From an uncultured Caulobacter sp. (GTDB lineage Bacteria > Pseudomonadota > Alphaproteobacteria > Caulobacterales > Caulobacteraceae), in the NCBI GenBank assembly GCA_913776195.1, contig CAJYMH010000010.1, positions 1 to 64,000 on the forward strand: DNA of 64,000 nt. Reading direction: 5' to 3'. Shown here piece by piece: positions 44,925 to 54,291 of the stretch; the stretch's first letter is position 1; every line of letters starts with the position of its first letter. Position numbers and translations under genes: made by a program. Below the pieces are notes generated by a model. That model made no database searches, was not told the origin of the DNA, and saw nothing but the letters and a program-made list of their open reading frames with translations.

Positions 44925-45569
44925 TTAGGGGCGGCCGTTCCGGCGAGGCCGCGGATCCTTCAAGACAAAGGTGGCTGGCGGGAACGGTCCGGCCGGCGAC
45001 AGCTCGGTCAGACGCAGGCGCGTGGCCGAACCCCGGGCGTCCGTGATCGTCCAGCCGATCAGGCGGGGCGCGTCGGGGTTCGAGAAGTTGAGGGTGATCT
45101 CGCCGCGCGTCTCCTTGCGGGTGTCGGCGGCGGTGATCGAAAAGCCGTCGGCCAACCGTGCGACGCGCACCACGCGCACGCCGCGATCCAGCCGGATCTC
45201 ACGGGCCAGGAACAGCGCCAGGGGCGTGGTCTTCAGCGGGTAGCCGTCAAAGGTCTTCAGCCGGCTGTCCGAGACATAGACATAGGCCCCGTCGGACACC
45301 ACGGTCAGGCCCGACGGCGCGTCATACTCGAAACGCGCCTTGCCCGGACGCTGCAGGTAGATGACGCCCTGGGTGCTGACGCCCCGGCCGTCGGTCTGGA
45401 CGAAGCGGCCCTTGGCGGTGCGCAGCTGGGACAGATAGGCGACCGCCTTTTCGACCAGGGCCTGGTCGGCGGGCGGAAGCGCAGCGGGTGCGGCGGCGAG
45501 GGCCGGGCTGGCGAGCGGCGCCAGGCCGGCTGCGGCGGCGAGCGCCAGCAGGTCGCGGCGGGTATTCAT
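44925..45569 (-). CDS. lolA: Outer-membrane lipoprotein carrier protein LolA
   Basis: LolA shuttles mature lipoproteins across the periplasm from LolCDE to the outer membrane. The 214-residue protein has a Tat-like or Sec signal (NTRRDLLALAAAAGLAPLASPALA) and the LolA fold: ALVEKAVAYLSQLRTAKGRFVQ, IYLQRPGKARFEYDAPSGLTVVSDG, and LIGWTITDARG. The twin-arginine RRDLL makes Tat export plausible. ATG at 45569. A 140-bp gap separates it from ftsK, so they may be transcribed together. Confidence 0.92.
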   Translation of the reverse strand: MNTRRDLLALAAAAGLAPLASPALAAAPAALPPADQALVEKAVAYLSQLRTAKGRFVQTDGRGVSTQGVIYLQRPGKARFEYDAPSGLTVVSDGAYVYVSDSRLKTFDGYPLKTTPLALFLAREIRLDRGVRVVRVARLADGFSITAADTRKETRGEITLNFSNPDAPRLIGWTITDARGSATRLRLTELSPAGPFPPATFVLKDPRPRRNGRP

Positions 45570-45709
45570 GGTTCTGTTCTCCTTGGCGGCGACCCTGCCG
45601 CGCCATTTCGGCGCCAGAAAGGCCGCTGCATGTCAGGTCTGGAACAGGCCGTAACGCGCGAGCCAAGGCGAAGCTTCACAGCGGCTCCGCTTTTCGCGGC
45701 GCGTCGGCT

Positions 45710-48091
45710 CTACAGGGCGGGCGGCGGCGGGGCCAGGATCTCGCGCTTGCCGGCGTGATTGGCGGCGCCGACGACGCCCTCCTTCTCCATCCGCTCCATC
45801 AGCGAGGCGGCGCGGTTGTAGCCGATCTGCAGGCGGCGCTGGATGTAGCTGGTCGAGGCCTTGCGGTCGCGGGTGACCACGGCCACGGCGTGGTCGTAGA
45901 GGTCGTTGGCCCCGCCCTCGCCGGCGAAGGCCCCCTCGATGGCTTCGGCGTCCTCGTCGTCGCCCCCGGCCGTGACCTCTTCAAGATACTGCGGCGTGCC
46001 CTGGGCGCGCAGGAACTTGGCGACTTCCTCGACCTCGTTGTCGCCGACGAACGGCCCGTGCAGGCGGGTGATACGGCCGCCGCCGGCCATGTAGAGCATG
46101 TCGCCCTGGCCCAGCAGCTGCTCGGCGCCCTGTTCGCCCAGAATGGTGCGGGCGTCGATCTTTGAGGTGACCTGGAAGCTGATCCGGGTCGGGAAGTTAG
46201 CCTTGATGGTGCCGGTGATGACGTCCACCGACGGGCGCTGGGTGGCCATGATCAGATGGATGCCGGCGGCGCGGGCCATCTGGGCCAGGCGCTGCACCGC
46301 GCCTTCGATGTCCTTGCCCGCCACCAGCATCAGGTCGGCCACCTCGTCGATGACCACCACCAGATAGGGCATGGGCTCGGGGTTCAGCTTCTCGGTCTCG
46401 TAGATCGGTCGGCCGGTCTCGTCGAAGCCGGTTTGGACGGTGCGTTCGAAGTGCTCGCCCTTGGCCTTGGCCTCATTGGCCTTCTCATTGTAGCCGGCCA
46501 CGTTGCGCACGCCGATCTTGGACATGCGCCGATAGCGGTCCTCCATCTCGCGCACCGTCCATTTGAGCGCGACGATGGCCTTCTTTGGATCGGTCACCAC
46601 CGGCGCCAGCAGGTGCGGGATGCCGTCATAGACGCTGAGCTCCAGCATCTTCGGGTCGATCATGATGAACCGGCACTTGTCCGGCGGCAGGCGGTACAGG
46701 ATCGACAGGATCATGGCGTTGACCCCCACCGACTTGCCCGAACCGGTGGTGCCGGCGATCAGCAGGTGAGGCATCTTGGCCAGGTCGGCGATATAGGGCT
46801 CGCCGCCGATGGTCTCTCCAAGAGCCATGGGCAGGGCCTGACCCGCCTTCTCGTAGTCGCTGCTGGACAGCAGATCGCGCAGATAGACCGTCTCGCGCTT
46901 CTGGTTCGGCAGCTCGATGCCGATGGCGTTGCGGCCAGGCACCACGCTGACGCGGCAGGCGGCGACGCTCATGGAGCGGGCGATGTCGTCCGACAAGGCC
47001 ACGACCCGGGCGCTCTTCACCCCGGCGGCGGGCACCAGTTCGTAGAGGGTGACCACCGGGCCGGGGCGGATCTGGTCGATCTGACCCTTCACGCCGAATT
47101 CGGCCAGCACGCTTTCCAGCAGGCGAGCGTTCTGGCGCAGCGAACCCTCGTCCACAGCCGAGGCGCGGGGTTTCGGCTTGGTCAGCATGGCCAGCTCCGG
47201 CAGCTGGAAGCCGCCGGGCTGGACGAAATCGAAGGTCTTCTGCTTCTCGCGCACCTCGCGGCCGGAATCTTTCGGCGCGGGCTTGGGCTGCTTGATGGAC
47301 AGGGGGCGCTGGTCGACGGGATCGGCGGCGACGACGTCGTCCTCGTCCTCATCGTCGTCCACGGCGATGCTGATCGGGGCGGCCTGGCGGGGCTTGCGTT
47401 CGGGACGCGGCGGGGCGGTGCGCGGAGCGGGAGCGCGGCGCTCCTCGACCTCTTCGTTGCGGCGCTGCATCTGCTCGCCGAACCAGGCGGCGGAGGCGGC
47501 CAGATCCAGACGACGCAGGCCGATGGCGTAACCGACGCCGATCGCGCCCAGCAGGCCGAGCAGCAGTCCGGCGATCAGGGTCGCGCCCGGCAGGCGTGCG
47601 AAGCCCAGAAGTCCGGCCAGTCCGTGCAGGAGGCCGTCGCCCCAGAAACCGCCCAGCCCCTTGGCGAGGGGCCAGCCCGACGGCGGGCTCGGCAGGGCCA
47701 GCAGCCCGCCGAGGGCCAGCAGCCCGAGCACGCCGACCAGGGCGCGGATGCGGGTGGATTTGCGCGACAGGTCCGGCTCCTGGTCGGCGACACGCGCCAG
47801 CCCGAAGATCACCATCATCAGGCCGGCCCCCCAGGCGGCCAGTCCGAGCGACTGCATGAAGATGTCGGCCAGAGTGGCGCCCACGCCGCCCAGGGCGTTT
47901 GCCGGCGCGCCGCCGGTGGCGGCGTTCCAGCTGGGATCGGCGGCGTCATAGGTGGCGACCGCCAGGACCAGGGCCACGCCGGCCGCGGTCACCAGGCCGC
48001 CGCGGAAGCGGGCCGTGAACGGCGCGCTCCAGCCCGCCTTCGCCGCGTCCCAGGCCAGTTCGCTGATCGTGCGTCGCGCAGCCCGCGCCAT
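45710..48091 (-). CDS. ftsK: DNA translocase FtsK
   Basis: FtsK sits at the division septum and pumps chromosome ends toward dif for dimer resolution by XerCD. The 793-residue protein has about four membrane segments in the first 200 residues, a Pro/acidic linker, the RecA-like motor with Walker [17 protein letters not shown] and Walker [16 protein letters not shown], and the C-terminal winged-helix gamma domain ([28 protein letters not shown]) that reads KOPS. I chose the ATG at 48091 after GAGGGG; the track start is a TTG 12 bases upstream. Confidence 0.96.
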   Translation of the reverse strand: MARAARRTISELAWDAAKAGWSAPFTARFRGGLVTAAGVALVLAVATYDAADPSWNAATGGAPANALGGVGATLADIFMQSLGLAAWGAGLMMVIFGLARVADQEPDLSRKSTRIRALVGVLGLLALGGLLALPSPPSGWPLAKGLGGFWGDGLLHGLAGLLGFARLPGATLIAGLLLGLLGAIGVGYAIGLRRLDLAASAAWFGEQMQRRNEEVEERRAPAPRTAPPRPERKPRQAAPISIAVDDDEDEDDVVAADPVDQRPLSIKQPKPAPKDSGREVREKQKTFDFVQPGGFQLPELAMLTKPKPRASAVDEGSLRQNARLLESVLAEFGVKGQIDQIRPGPVVTLYELVPAAGVKSARVVALSDDIARSMSVAACRVSVVPGRNAIGIELPNQKRETVYLRDLLSSSDYEKAGQALPMALGETIGGEPYIADLAKMPHLLIAGTTGSGKSVGVNAMILSILYRLPPDKCRFIMIDPKMLELSVYDGIPHLLAPVVTDPKKAIVALKWTVREMEDRYRRMSKIGVRNVAGYNEKANEAKAKGEHFERTVQTGFDETGRPIYETEKLNPEPMPYLVVVIDEVADLMLVAGKDIEGAVQRLAQMARAAGIHLIMATQRPSVDVITGTIKANFPTRISFQVTSKIDARTILGEQGAEQLLGQGDMLYMAGGGRITRLHGPFVGDNEVEEVAKFLRAQGTPQYLEEVTAGGDDEDAEAIEGAFAGEGGANDLYDHAVAVVTRDRKASTSYIQRRLQIGYNRAASLMERMEKEGVVGAANHAGKREILAPPPPAL

Positions 48092-48212
48092 GTCGCCCCT
48101 CAAGGTCCGGTATTCGTCTCCAGGATGTGTTCTGCCCCCGCGAAGGTTAAGGGGCGTTTACGATGATCGCCCTGTCTGGACTTATCCCCGCCTGAGCGCG
48201 CATATCGGCTCC

Positions 48213-49478
48213 ATGGCTGATCGATATGATGCGGACGTGATCATCGCCGGCGCGGGCATGGCCGGCTCCACCCTGGCCCTGGCGCTGGCCAGCGCGGGGC
48301 TGAGCTCGGTCTTGATTGACCCGCAGCCCTTCGAGGCGCAGCTCGCCCCTACGTTCGACGGCCGTTCCTCCGCCATCGCCTTCGCCTCCTTCCGTCAGTG
48401 GAAGACCATCGGGGTCGGCGAGGCCATGGAGCCGCACGCCCAGCGCATCGAACAGATCCTGGTCACCGACGGCCGCGCCCCAGGTGCGGGCGCGGGGCCG
48501 GCGCACCTGTCCCACTCGGCCTATCTGCGTTTCGACGCCGCAGAGATCGCCGACCGCTGCGACGGCGAGCCGCTCGGCTACATGCTGGAGAACCGCCAGA
48601 CGCGGGTCGCTCTGTCGGCCGCCGTTCTGAAAAACCCGCTGATCCAGGTGATCGCGCCGCAAAGCGTCACCGGTCTTGCTGTCGAGGGCGGCGGCGCGAC
48701 CGTCACCCTGGGAAACGGCCAGGTTCTGCGTGCTCCGCTGGTGGTCGGCGCCGAGGGTCGGGGGTCTGTGATCCGCCGCCAGGCCGGCATCGGCGTGGTG
48801 GGCTGGGGCTATGGCCAGTCGGGCGTGGTGGCGACGGTGAAGCTGGAGCGCCCGCACGAGGGCGTGGCCCACGAATATTTCCTGCCCGGCGGCCCCTTCG
48901 CCATCCTGCCCTTGACCGAGAACCGCGCCAGCCTGGTCTGGACCGAAAAGACCGCGCGGGGCGATGCGCTGAAGGCCTCCGGTCCGGAGGCGCTGCACGC
49001 CTTTCTGAACCGCCGGTTCGGCGATTTCCTGGGTCGGGTGGAGATCGCCGGTCCCACCTTCGTCTATCCGTTGTCCCTGTCCCTGGCCGAGCGGCTGGCG
49101 GCGCCGCGCGTGGCCTTGCTGGGCGACGCCGCCCACGGCATCCACCCCATCGCCGGCCAGGGCCTGAATCTGGGCCTGAAGGACGTCGCCGCCCTGGCCG
49201 AGGTGCTGGTCGAGGCCGTGCGGGCGGGCGAGGACATCGGCTCCTTGGCCGTGCTCGACCGCTACGCCCGCTGGCGGCGGTTCGACAACGCCATGATCGC
49301 CGCCTCGTCGGACGCCTTTGTTCGGCTGTTCTCCAACGACGATCCGCTGCTGCGCTTCGTGCGCGGGGCCGGGATGGCGGTGGTCAACCGCATCGGCCCG
49401 GCCCGCCGCTTCTTCATGCAGGAAGCCGGCGGCGCGGTGGGCGACACCCCCCGCCTGCTGCGCGGCGAAGCGCTCTGA
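48213..49478 (+). CDS. FAD-dependent ubiquinone hydroxylase (UbiH/UbiF/Coq6 family)
   Basis: A flavoprotein monooxygenase of the ubiquinone-biosynthesis hydroxylase family. The 421-residue protein has the Rossmann motif IIAGAGMAGSTLALALASAG, the DG motif VVGAEGRGSVIRRQAGI and the GD motif ALLGDAAHGIHPIAGQGLNLGLKD, typical of UbiH. It hydroxylates the quinone ring, but which carbon cannot be read. I chose the ATG at 48213; the track ORF extends 87 codons upstream through the ftsK promoter. Divergent from ftsK. Confidence 0.9.
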   Translation: MADRYDADVIIAGAGMAGSTLALALASAGLSSVLIDPQPFEAQLAPTFDGRSSAIAFASFRQWKTIGVGEAMEPHAQRIEQILVTDGRAPGAGAGPAHLSHSAYLRFDAAEIADRCDGEPLGYMLENRQTRVALSAAVLKNPLIQVIAPQSVTGLAVEGGGATVTLGNGQVLRAPLVVGAEGRGSVIRRQAGIGVVGWGYGQSGVVATVKLERPHEGVAHEYFLPGGPFAILPLTENRASLVWTEKTARGDALKASGPEALHAFLNRRFGDFLGRVEIAGPTFVYPLSLSLAERLAAPRVALLGDAAHGIHPIAGQGLNLGLKDVAALAEVLVEAVRAGEDIGSLAVLDRYARWRRFDNAMIAASSDAFVRLFSNDDPLLRFVRGAGMAVVNRIGPARRFFMQEAGGAVGDTPRLLRGEAL

Positions 49479-49495
49479 GCACGCCGCTTGACGCG

Positions 49496-50260
49496 GTGGA
49501 CGCCGCCCTCGGCGGGTGGCGGGGCGAAGGGCCCTTCATCCTCGGCCTTTGCGGCGCGCAGGGGTCCGGAAAATCCACGCTCGCCGCAGGCCTCTCGGAT
49601 CGGCTGGCTGCGCGGGGCGTCCGCGCCGAGACCCTTTCGATCGACGATCTCTACCTGTCGCGTGCGGCGCGTCAGCGTCTGGGGGAGTACGTCCACCCGC
49701 TGTTCGTCACCCGGGGCCCGCCGGGCACGCACGATGTCGAGCTGGGTCTTTCGATCCTGCGGGACGTGAAGGCGGGACGGCCGGTGGTTCTGCCGCGCTT
49801 CGACAAGGCGACGGACGATCCGCACCCGGAATCCGTGTGGCGGCGACCGGACGCGCCCTTGGATGTGCTGATCTTCGAAGGCTGGTGCGTCGGCGCCCGC
49901 CCGCAGCCCGAGCATCAGCTGATCGCGCCGATCAACGCGCTCGAGGCCCGCCAGGACCCGCAGGCGACCTGGCGTCGCCACGCCAACGCCGTTCTGGGAG
50001 GCCCGTACGCCGCCGTGTTCGGCCACATCGACCGGCTGGTGATGCTGGCGGCGCCGGGGTTCGAGGTCGTCCAGGACTGGCGGCGCCGGCAGGAAGACGC
50101 CCTTCGGCGCGACGAGCCTGAGGCGGCGAGGGTCATGAACGCGGGCGAGATCGCCGTCTTCATCCAGCACTATGAGCGCCTGACCCGGCACATGCTGGCG
50201 ACCATGCCCGCCTACGCGGACTTGGTTCTGCCGCTGGATGAGGCGCGCGGGCTGCGCTGA
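49496..50260 (+). CDS. P-loop kinase, D-glycerate 3-kinase (GlyK/Tda10)-like
   Basis: About 254 residues with a Walker A GLCGAQGSGKSTLA and a uridine-kinase-like fold: TLSIDDLYLSRAARQRLG, VVLPRFDKATDDPHP and VLIFEGWCVGARPQPE. This fits plant-type glycerate kinase (Tda10/GlyK) rather than uridine kinase. No ATG begins the frame; I take the GTG at 49496, 18 bases after the ubiH stop, and a CTG at 49475 would be an alternative. The track ORF merges it with an unrelated frame of the upstream gene. Converges with the Trm112 gene. Confidence 0.78.
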   Translation: MDAALGGWRGEGPFILGLCGAQGSGKSTLAAGLSDRLAARGVRAETLSIDDLYLSRAARQRLGEYVHPLFVTRGPPGTHDVELGLSILRDVKAGRPVVLPRFDKATDDPHPESVWRRPDAPLDVLIFEGWCVGARPQPEHQLIAPINALEARQDPQATWRRHANAVLGGPYAAVFGHIDRLVMLAAPGFEVVQDWRRRQEDALRRDEPEAARVMNAGEIAVFIQHYERLTRHMLATMPAYADLVLPLDEARGLR

Positions 50261-50263
50261 GCG

Positions 50264-50464
50264 TCAGTCCTCGAGAATGCGGGCTTCCTCAGCCAGCATG
50301 ATCGGCACGCCGTCACGGATCGGATAGGCCAGCTTGGCCTGGCGGCTGACCAGCTCGCCGGCCTTGCGGTCGTAGTCTAGCGGGCCGCGGCTGACCGGGC
50401 AGACCAGAACTTCCAGCAGGCGCGGGTCGATGTCGGCGGCGGGGGTGTCGAAGGGATCGCTCAT
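50264..50464 (-). CDS. Trm112/YcaR-family protein
   Basis: A 66-residue Trm112-like protein: [42 protein letters not shown]. The bacterial members (YcaR, UPF0434) are small accessory proteins; the eukaryotic relative activates methyltransferases. Only one of the four usual zinc cysteines (VCPV) is visible, so zinc binding is doubtful. ATG at 50464, 9 bases after the LON-domain gene, in the ybaK-thioredoxin-LON-Trm112 order. Confidence 0.9.
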   Translation of the reverse strand: MSDPFDTPAADIDPRLLEVLVCPVSRGPLDYDRKAGELVSRQAKLAYPIRDGVPIMLAEEARILED

Positions 50465-50473
50465 GACCGCCTT

Positions 50474-51133
50474 CTACTGGATGGCGCTCGGTTCGTCATC
50501 GGGGCCCGCGGCGGCGTCGATCTCGAGCATGGCGATCAGGGCGGTGCGACGGTCTTCGGCGGTGCGGGCCTCCAGCAGCGCCTGCTTTTCCTGGGCGTCG
50601 AAGGGCAGGGCCATGGACAGGCTGTTGACCAGGGCGTCGCAGGGCGCGCTCTCGGCGCTCTCCCAGTCGATCTCCATGCCGCGACGCTCCAGATAGTGCT
50701 TCAGCGCCGCCAGGAACGGCCCGCGATCCAGCTCCAGCCCCACGTCCACGCTGGTCAGGTCGTGCTCGAACGGGGCGTAGTTCGCCTTCACCTGCCGATA
50801 GGGCGTGCGGGACGGCAGCTCCTCGCCCGCCTCGAAGCGGCAGATGCCGGTGAGGGTGATGAGGTACCGGCCGTCGGCGGTCTCGGCGAAGCTGGTCACC
50901 TTGCCCAGGCAGCCGATGGCGGCGAGGCGAGGACGCTCCGGATCGCCGCCGTGGCGGGTCTGGATCATGCCGATGAGCCGCTCGCCGCCCATGGCGTCGT
51001 CCAGCATGTTCAGATAGCGCGGCTCGAAGATGTTCAACGGCAGTTGCCCGCCGGGGAGCAGCAGGGCTCCGTCCAGCGGGAACACCGGGATCACCTGGGG
51101 CAGATCCGCCGCCTTTCGATAGCCGGTGGGCAT
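50474..51133 (-). CDS. LON N-terminal (substrate-binding) domain protein
   Basis: A 219-residue stand-alone LON-N/PUA-like domain with no AAA+ or protease part: IPVFPLDGALLLPGGQLPLNIFEPRYLNMLDDAM and IGCLGKVTSFAETADGRYLITLTGICRF. Its function is unknown; the domain binds substrate peptides in Lon. It follows the thioredoxin-TPR gene by 11 bases and precedes the Trm112 gene by 9, which suggests an operon tied to protein quality control. Confidence 0.9.
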   Translation of the reverse strand: MPTGYRKAADLPQVIPVFPLDGALLLPGGQLPLNIFEPRYLNMLDDAMGGERLIGMIQTRHGGDPERPRLAAIGCLGKVTSFAETADGRYLITLTGICRFEAGEELPSRTPYRQVKANYAPFEHDLTSVDVGLELDRGPFLAALKHYLERRGMEIDWESAESAPCDALVNSLSMALPFDAQEKQALLEARTAEDRRTALIAMLEIDAAAGPDDEPSAIQ

Positions 51134-51144
51134 GCGCCGCTCCT

Positions 51145-52056
51145 TTATGAGAACAGGATCGAGGACAGGCGTCGCCGTCCTTGCTTGGCGACTTCGGACA
51201 TGGGTCCGGCGGCCTCGAAGACGGTGAGCAGCTGCTTGCGCGCCGCTTCGTCGTTCCAGCCGCGATCGCGCTCGATGATGGTCAGCAGGTGATCCGAGGC
51301 GGCGTCAAGACGACCTTGGCCGGCCAGGGCCTTGGCCAGTTCGAACCGAGCCTCATGATCGTCGGCGTCGGCGGCCAGACGCTTTTCGAAGGCGCTGGTC
51401 TCCGACGGGGCGGCGTCGGCCAGGGACAGGGCGGCGCGAACGCTCTCCAGATCCGGATCCTTGGCGTCGGCGGGAGCCATGTCGGCCAGTTCCCGCGCCT
51501 GCTCCACATCGCCGTCAGCCAGGTAGCAGCGGGCGAGGCCGCCGAGGGCCTTAACGTTTTCGGGGTCCAGGGAAAGGGCCTCGGCATAGGCCTGGGCCGC
51601 GCCGCCCATGTCGCCCACCTCGATGGACTCCTTGGCCAGGGCCAGGATCGCATCCACGTCGGAGGGCGCGGCCGGGCCGGCCAGCTTGTCGATGAAGGCC
51701 TTCACCTGGCTGTCGGGCAGGGCGCCCATGAAGCCGTCCACCGGCTGACCGTTCACGAAGGCGTAGACGGTGGGGATCGACTGAACGCGCAGCTGCCCCG
51801 CGAAGCCGGGGTTCTTGTCCACGTCGATCTTGACCAGCTTGACCGCGCCGCCGGCGGCCGCGACGGCCTTCTCCAAGGCCGGGGTCAGCTGGCGGCAGGG
51901 GCCGCACCAGGTCGCCCAGAAATCGACGATCACGGGCTGCGTCTTGGACGCCTCGATGACGTCGGCGACGAAGCTGGCGTCTGAGCCTTCCTTGATCAGG
52001 TCGCTCGCGGCGGGGGTGTTCTTCTCGGGCGCGAGCCCTTCGCCGATCAAGGCCAT
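51145..52056 (-). CDS. Thioredoxin-TPR protein (CnoX-like chaperedoxin)
   Basis: A 303-residue protein with an N-terminal thioredoxin domain (VIVDFWATWCGPCRQLTPALE, SIPTVYAFVNGQPVDGFMG) and a C-terminal TPR-type helical region with repeats such as GGAAQAYAEALSLDPENVKALGGLARCYLADGD. This layout is that of CnoX (YbbN), a holdase that protects substrates from overoxidation and hands them to chaperones. Here the WCGPC motif is complete, unlike E. coli CnoX, which has SCGPC-type variation, so reductase activity is plausible. Start at 52056; the track ORF adds 132 unrelated codons. Confidence 0.9.
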   Translation of the reverse strand: MALIGEGLAPEKNTPAASDLIKEGSDASFVADVIEASKTQPVIVDFWATWCGPCRQLTPALEKAVAAAGGAVKLVKIDVDKNPGFAGQLRVQSIPTVYAFVNGQPVDGFMGALPDSQVKAFIDKLAGPAAPSDVDAILALAKESIEVGDMGGAAQAYAEALSLDPENVKALGGLARCYLADGDVEQARELADMAPADAKDPDLESVRAALSLADAAPSETSAFEKRLAADADDHEARFELAKALAGQGRLDAASDHLLTIIERDRGWNDEAARKQLLTVFEAAGPMSEVAKQGRRRLSSILFS

Positions 52057-52109
52057 GGTCGGAACTCCAAATTCAACGTCGTCTAAGATGGTCGCAAGCG
52101 TCGCCGGCT

Positions 52110-52628
52110 TCAACGCGCGGCGAGCGTCATGGCTTCGAAATCGACGATCAGAGGCTCGATATCCAACGCCGCGAGGAACTTGCGGAAGCCCGCCTGGGAT
52201 ACGGCTGTGGTCGCGTCGTTGCTCAGCGGATGGAAATTCACCGGATCGGCGGCGGCCAGGGCGGCGTCCAGGACAAAGCGGACGCGGCGCGCCTTGTCGT
52301 TGATCAGGCCGAACGCCGTGACCGAGCCGGGCGTGACGCCCAGGGTCTCGACCATCAGCTCTTCCCGCCCAAAGGACAGGCGGCCGGAGCCGATCACCGG
52401 GGGCAGGGCCTTCAGGTCGATCCTGGTCTCGCCCAGGGCCGAGATCAGCCACAGCTGCGCTCGGTGGTCCTTCAGGAACAGGTTCTTGGAGTGGCCGCCG
52501 GGCAGGTGCGCCTTGATCCCGTGACCGTCCTCCACCCGGTGCACCGGCGCGTGCTCATGGGTGACGTGATCCACCCCATGGCGGTCAAAGAAGGCGAACA
52601 GGTCGGCGCGCGTGGCGGGAGCGGTCAT
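52110..52628 (-). CDS. YbaK/ProX-type aminoacyl-tRNA editing protein
   Basis: A 172-residue free-standing editing domain of the INS/YbaK superfamily that deacylates mischarged tRNAs such as Ala-tRNA-Pro. It has the family Lys in [11 protein letters not shown] and the [10 protein letters not shown] and [11 protein letters not shown] segments. ProX is the closest type; substrate is inferred. ATG at 52628, divergent from the DUF6065 gene 70 bases away. It starts the minus-strand operon with the thioredoxin-TPR gene. Confidence 0.88.
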   Translation of the reverse strand: MTAPATRADLFAFFDRHGVDHVTHEHAPVHRVEDGHGIKAHLPGGHSKNLFLKDHRAQLWLISALGETRIDLKALPPVIGSGRLSFGREELMVETLGVTPGSVTAFGLINDKARRVRFVLDAALAAADPVNFHPLSNDATTAVSQAGFRKFLAALDIEPLIVDFEAMTLAAR

Positions 52629-52697
52629 ACCGCCTCCCTAGCGCAGGCCAAGGCTCAAGGTTAGAGGTGTTTCCACATCCCAGCTTGAGGACCCTGC

Positions 52698-53441
52698 ATG
52701 CAGCTCGAGTGCTATCCCACCTGCAACCGCCCGCCGGACATCGTGCCGGGGCGCCCGCAACGCGGGTGGATGGAGACGTTCTCGGACCGGCACCCGTACC
52801 GCTGCCTGCCCCTGACCATGGCCAACACCTCCGGGTGGGAGATCCTGTGCCCGGTCGGCTTCACCGCGACCTGGACGGGCGGCAAGCACCAGGACGACAT
52901 CCGCCTGACGCCGGATCATCCGTTTCCGGACTTCACCGACTTCGTGAAGTCCCACTTCAGCCATGGCGTGCTGACCTTCCACCCCGGCTATCTCTTCCGC
53001 AGCCCGCCGGGCTGGTCCATGTGGACCACGGGGGCGCCGAACCACGTGAAGGACGGAATCCAGGCGCTCACCGGCCTGGTGGAGACCGACTGGCTGCCGT
53101 TCCCCTTCACCATGAACTGGATCTTCACTCGCCCCGGCGAGATCCGCTTCGAGAAGGGCGAGCCGTTCTGCTTCATCACCCTGGTGCAGGACAAGCCGCT
53201 GGCCAACGTCCAGCCGGTGACCCGCTCGCTCGCCCGCAATGACGAGCTGCGCGATCAGTATGACGCCTGGAGCCGCCAGCGGGGCGAATTCAACGCCCGC
53301 ATCTTCCGCCGCGAGCCCGAGGCGGTGAAGGAGGCGTGGCAGCGCTACTACTTCAAGGGCGAGCTGCCGGAAGAGCTGGGACCCGGGCCCGCGGACCACG
53401 TCAACAAGCGTCGTCTGAAGGCTCCGAAACTGGGGGCGTGA
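52698..53441 (+). CDS. DUF6065-like protein
   Basis: A 247-residue soluble protein without signal peptide or membrane segment. It resembles a family of unknown function (DUF6065, from memory): NTSGWEILCPVGFTATW, FTDFVKSHFSHGVLTFH, FPFTMNWIFTRPGEIRFEKGEPFCFITL. The aromatic content and FXXXTMNWIFT pattern recall cupin-like or prolyl-hydroxylase-adjacent proteins, but I cannot assign a function. ATG at 52698, preceded by GAGGACC. Followed by tRNA-Gly. Confidence 0.75.
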   Translation: MQLECYPTCNRPPDIVPGRPQRGWMETFSDRHPYRCLPLTMANTSGWEILCPVGFTATWTGGKHQDDIRLTPDHPFPDFTDFVKSHFSHGVLTFHPGYLFRSPPGWSMWTTGAPNHVKDGIQALTGLVETDWLPFPFTMNWIFTRPGEIRFEKGEPFCFITLVQDKPLANVQPVTRSLARNDELRDQYDAWSRQRGEFNARIFRREPEAVKEAWQRYYFKGELPEELGPGPADHVNKRRLKAPKLGA

Positions 53442-53530
53442 TTTTCTTCGACAGGCCGCTTGCAAAGGCTAGAGGCCTCTGCCATAAGCCGGCCTCTCGA
53501 ATTTGGGGACGCGGTTCGCCGCCCCCCGAT

Positions 53531-53605
53531 GCGGGCGTAGCTCAGTGGTAGAGCACAACCTTGCCAAGGTTGGGGTCGAGAGTTCGAATCTCTTCGCCCG
53601 CTCCA
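53531..53605 (+). tRNA. tRNA-Gly (GCC)
   Basis: A complete 75-base cloverleaf: acceptor GCGGGCG pairs with CGCCCGC, D arm GCTCAGTGGTAGAGC, anticodon stem CAACC/GGTTG with loop TTGCCAA (anticodon GCC, reading GGC/GGU), T arm GAGAGTTCGAATCTC and an encoded CCA end after discriminator T. It stands alone between two protein genes. Confidence 0.97.
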
Positions 53606-53630
53606 GTCTCCCGACTGGAACGTCGAGTTG

Positions 53631-53660
53631 AAAAGGGTCCGCTTCGGCGGGCCCTTTTTC
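53631..53660 (+). terminator. Terminator after tRNA-Gly
   Basis: AAAAGGGTCCGC-TTCG-GCGGGCCCTTTTT: an 11-bp stem with one G-U pair, a stable TTCG tetraloop and a T-run, 26 bases after the tRNA. The track ORF at 53628 reads through it and is not genuine in that part. Confidence 0.85.
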
Positions 53661-53723
53661 GTTTCCACCTCAGGAACATCGCGCCCTCGCCGCCCGTTTC
53701 CTCGTCCAGCACAGGAGATGGCC

Positions 53724-54170
53724 ATGACCGATGCGAACGGCGACTGGGAACAGGATCAGGCTGAGGCTTTCGACGAGGACAACATGTCTCTCGACGAACA
53801 GGGCGGGCCTAACGCCGAGTACCGAACCTTCGAGGAGACGCCAGACGTCGAGGACTTGACCCAGGCGGCCGGCGACGCGGACGATGACGACGCGCTGATC
53901 GCCGAGGACCTCGACGACGAGGAGATCATCGAACTGGAGGCGGACGCCGATGACGGTGAGTTCGACGACGCGGCTCTGGAAGACGACCAGAAGCTCGCCG
54001 TCCGCTCCACCATGGGCCTGTCCCGAGGGGCTGACGACGAGGTCGATCTCGCGGCGGCGGGTGATCTGTCAGACGCCGGCGGCGCCCGAGCGTCGCGCTA
54101 TGAATCCTCGCGGCTCGATGACGACGATCTCGAAGATCTCGGCTATTCGAAAGACGGCAAGGCGATATAG
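53724..54170 (+). CDS. Acidic hypothetical protein
   Basis: A 148-residue protein of extreme acidity: runs such as EDLDDEEIIELEADADDGEFDD and few basic residues until the C terminus (DLGYSKDGKAI). No domain is recognised. The ATG at 53724 follows AGGAG by six bases and is better supported than the track start, which lies inside the tRNA terminator. Acidic, probably disordered proteins of this kind can be DNA mimics or nucleoid/ribosome-associated, but nothing in the sequence shows which. Stop is followed by a 121-bp gap. Confidence 0.78.
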   Translation: MTDANGDWEQDQAEAFDEDNMSLDEQGGPNAEYRTFEETPDVEDLTQAAGDADDDDALIAEDLDDEEIIELEADADDGEFDDAALEDDQKLAVRSTMGLSRGADDEVDLAAAGDLSDAGGARASRYESSRLDDDDLEDLGYSKDGKAI

Positions 54171-54291
54171 TTAAAAGCGCGGAAACCTTTGCAGCGCTTG
54201 GGTTTGCGTAAAATAAAACTCGTCGTCGAAACGATTTCTTTGCCAACGGCTGCGCAGGGTGCCCCCTTATTCTTGGGATTAAGGGCGCCGC

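Noticed and set aside
46256-48166. 636-codon plus-strand ORF opposite ftsK
   Set aside because: Shadow of ftsK; the sequence is Gly/His/Leu-rich low-complexity with no recognisable motif.
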